A stretch of 6,497 nucleotides of DNA, from NCBI GenBank assembly GCA_903840235.1, contig CAIMFE010000195.1, positions 1 to 6,497 of the forward strand. Reading direction: 5' to 3'. The position numbers and the translations under genes are program-made. This DNA is from an uncultured Opitutia bacterium. Its GTDB lineage: Bacteria > Verrucomicrobiota > Verrucomicrobiia > Opitutales > UBA953. Under the pieces are notes generated by a model. The model had not been told where the DNA came from. It saw nothing but the letters and a program-made list of their open reading frames with translations, and searched no databases. This document shows, piece by piece, positions 6,207 to 6,497 of this stretch (positions within the stretch are counted from its first letter, which is position 1; each line of letters starts with the position of its first letter).

Positions 6207-6497
6207 TTACTTACTTTGTAGATCAACCCGAGTTCCCCACAGGAAACTATGCTCGGAGGCCAGCACCTTGCCTTGACCATCCAACACGCTTAAACGCCAC
6301 GCAATAGGCGACCAGCGACCTAGCCCAGCGTCTTTACCCGTGAGACCAATGACTAACTCACCCAGGGGAAACTTCGGGAGTAATTTGAGAGAAAAATCGT
6401 AACGCTCGGGAGTGGATTCTTCAGTGCGAACAATTTCTAAAACCAAGCGACCTTCGGGAGGCGGATCAATATCCAGTTTGATATAAAAATAATATCC
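6207..6497 (-). CDS. C-terminal part of an unrecognised protein (gene runs off the window)
   Basis: The frame is open from the window edge at 6497 to TAA at 6207-6209, giving 96 codons of C-terminus. There is no in-frame ATG; the only early start-like codon is TTG at 6446, and the coding-like sequence clearly continues upstream of it (GYYFYIKLDIDPPPEGR). The true start is therefore outside the window. The visible part has alternating hydrophobic strands, for example RLVLEIVRTEE, DFSLKLLP, GELVIGLTG and AWRLSVLDGQGKVLASEH, which suggests a beta-sandwich fold. I see no catalytic motif or membrane segment and recognise no family. It ends 4 bases before the glycosylase ATG, so the two are very likely co-transcribed and translationally coupled. 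That proximity alone does not imply a DNA-repair role. Confidence 0.72.
   Translation of the reverse strand, partial: GYYFYIKLDIDPPPEGRLVLEIVRTEESTPERYDFSLKLLPKFPLGELVIGLTGKDAGLGRWSPIAWRLSVLDGQGKVLASEHSFLWGTRVDLQSK

Noticed and set aside
6203..6280. 26-residue N-terminal extension of the glycosylase from ATG 6280
   Set aside because: It would overlap the upstream gene's coding sequence by 74 bases, and the extension has no similarity to OGG N-termini; the ATG at 6202 sits right after the upstream stop.

Overview
The window reads as an ordinary, densely packed chromosomal segment from a Gram-negative bacterium with a base composition near 50% GC. The envelope content (an AsmA-like inner-to-outer-membrane protein), the non-Shine-Dalgarno starts and an OGG1-type glycosylase would fit the Verrucomicrobiota/PVC group. 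That placement is a judgement from protein style only and is weak. I see no insertion sequence, integrase, attachment site, CRISPR array, rRNA or tRNA, and no break in composition that suggests recent transfer.

Layout. Positions 1-133 hold the probable last codons of an upstream plus-strand gene and a strong intrinsic terminator (about 55-92). A tightly packed plus-strand operon follows. It starts with a 1182-residue AsmA-like membrane-anchored periplasmic protein (134-3682). Five bases later comes a FecCD/BtuC-family ABC permease that starts at TTG (3688-4632). Its matching ATPase (4625-5317) overlaps the permease end by 8 bases. From the right, a minus-strand pair converges on this operon: the C-terminal part of an unrecognised gene running off the window (6497 down to 6207), then four bases later an OGG1-like 8-oxoguanine DNA glycosylase (6202 down to 5318). 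The two convergent operons meet stop-to-stop with no base between them (TAA|TTA at 5315-5320).

Function. The permease and ATPase form the inner-membrane core of a type II importer for an iron-siderophore, heme or cobalamin. The substrate-binding protein is not in the window. The ATPase shares BtuD/HmuV traits (LSGGE signature, short helical region), so cobalamin or heme are the leading guesses, but the substrate is not settled. The AsmA-like protein probably acts in lipid transport or outer-membrane maintenance, and its close linkage to the importer is the least routine part of the layout. The glycosylase removes oxidised guanine from DNA. It keeps nearly all OGG1 active-site residues but changes the position that reads the opposite cytosine (Arg154 of human OGG1 becomes Gln).

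I did not find a clearly new biological system. The findings are modest: operon context, start-site usage, two divergent motifs, a zero-gap convergent junction, and some small inverted repeats.
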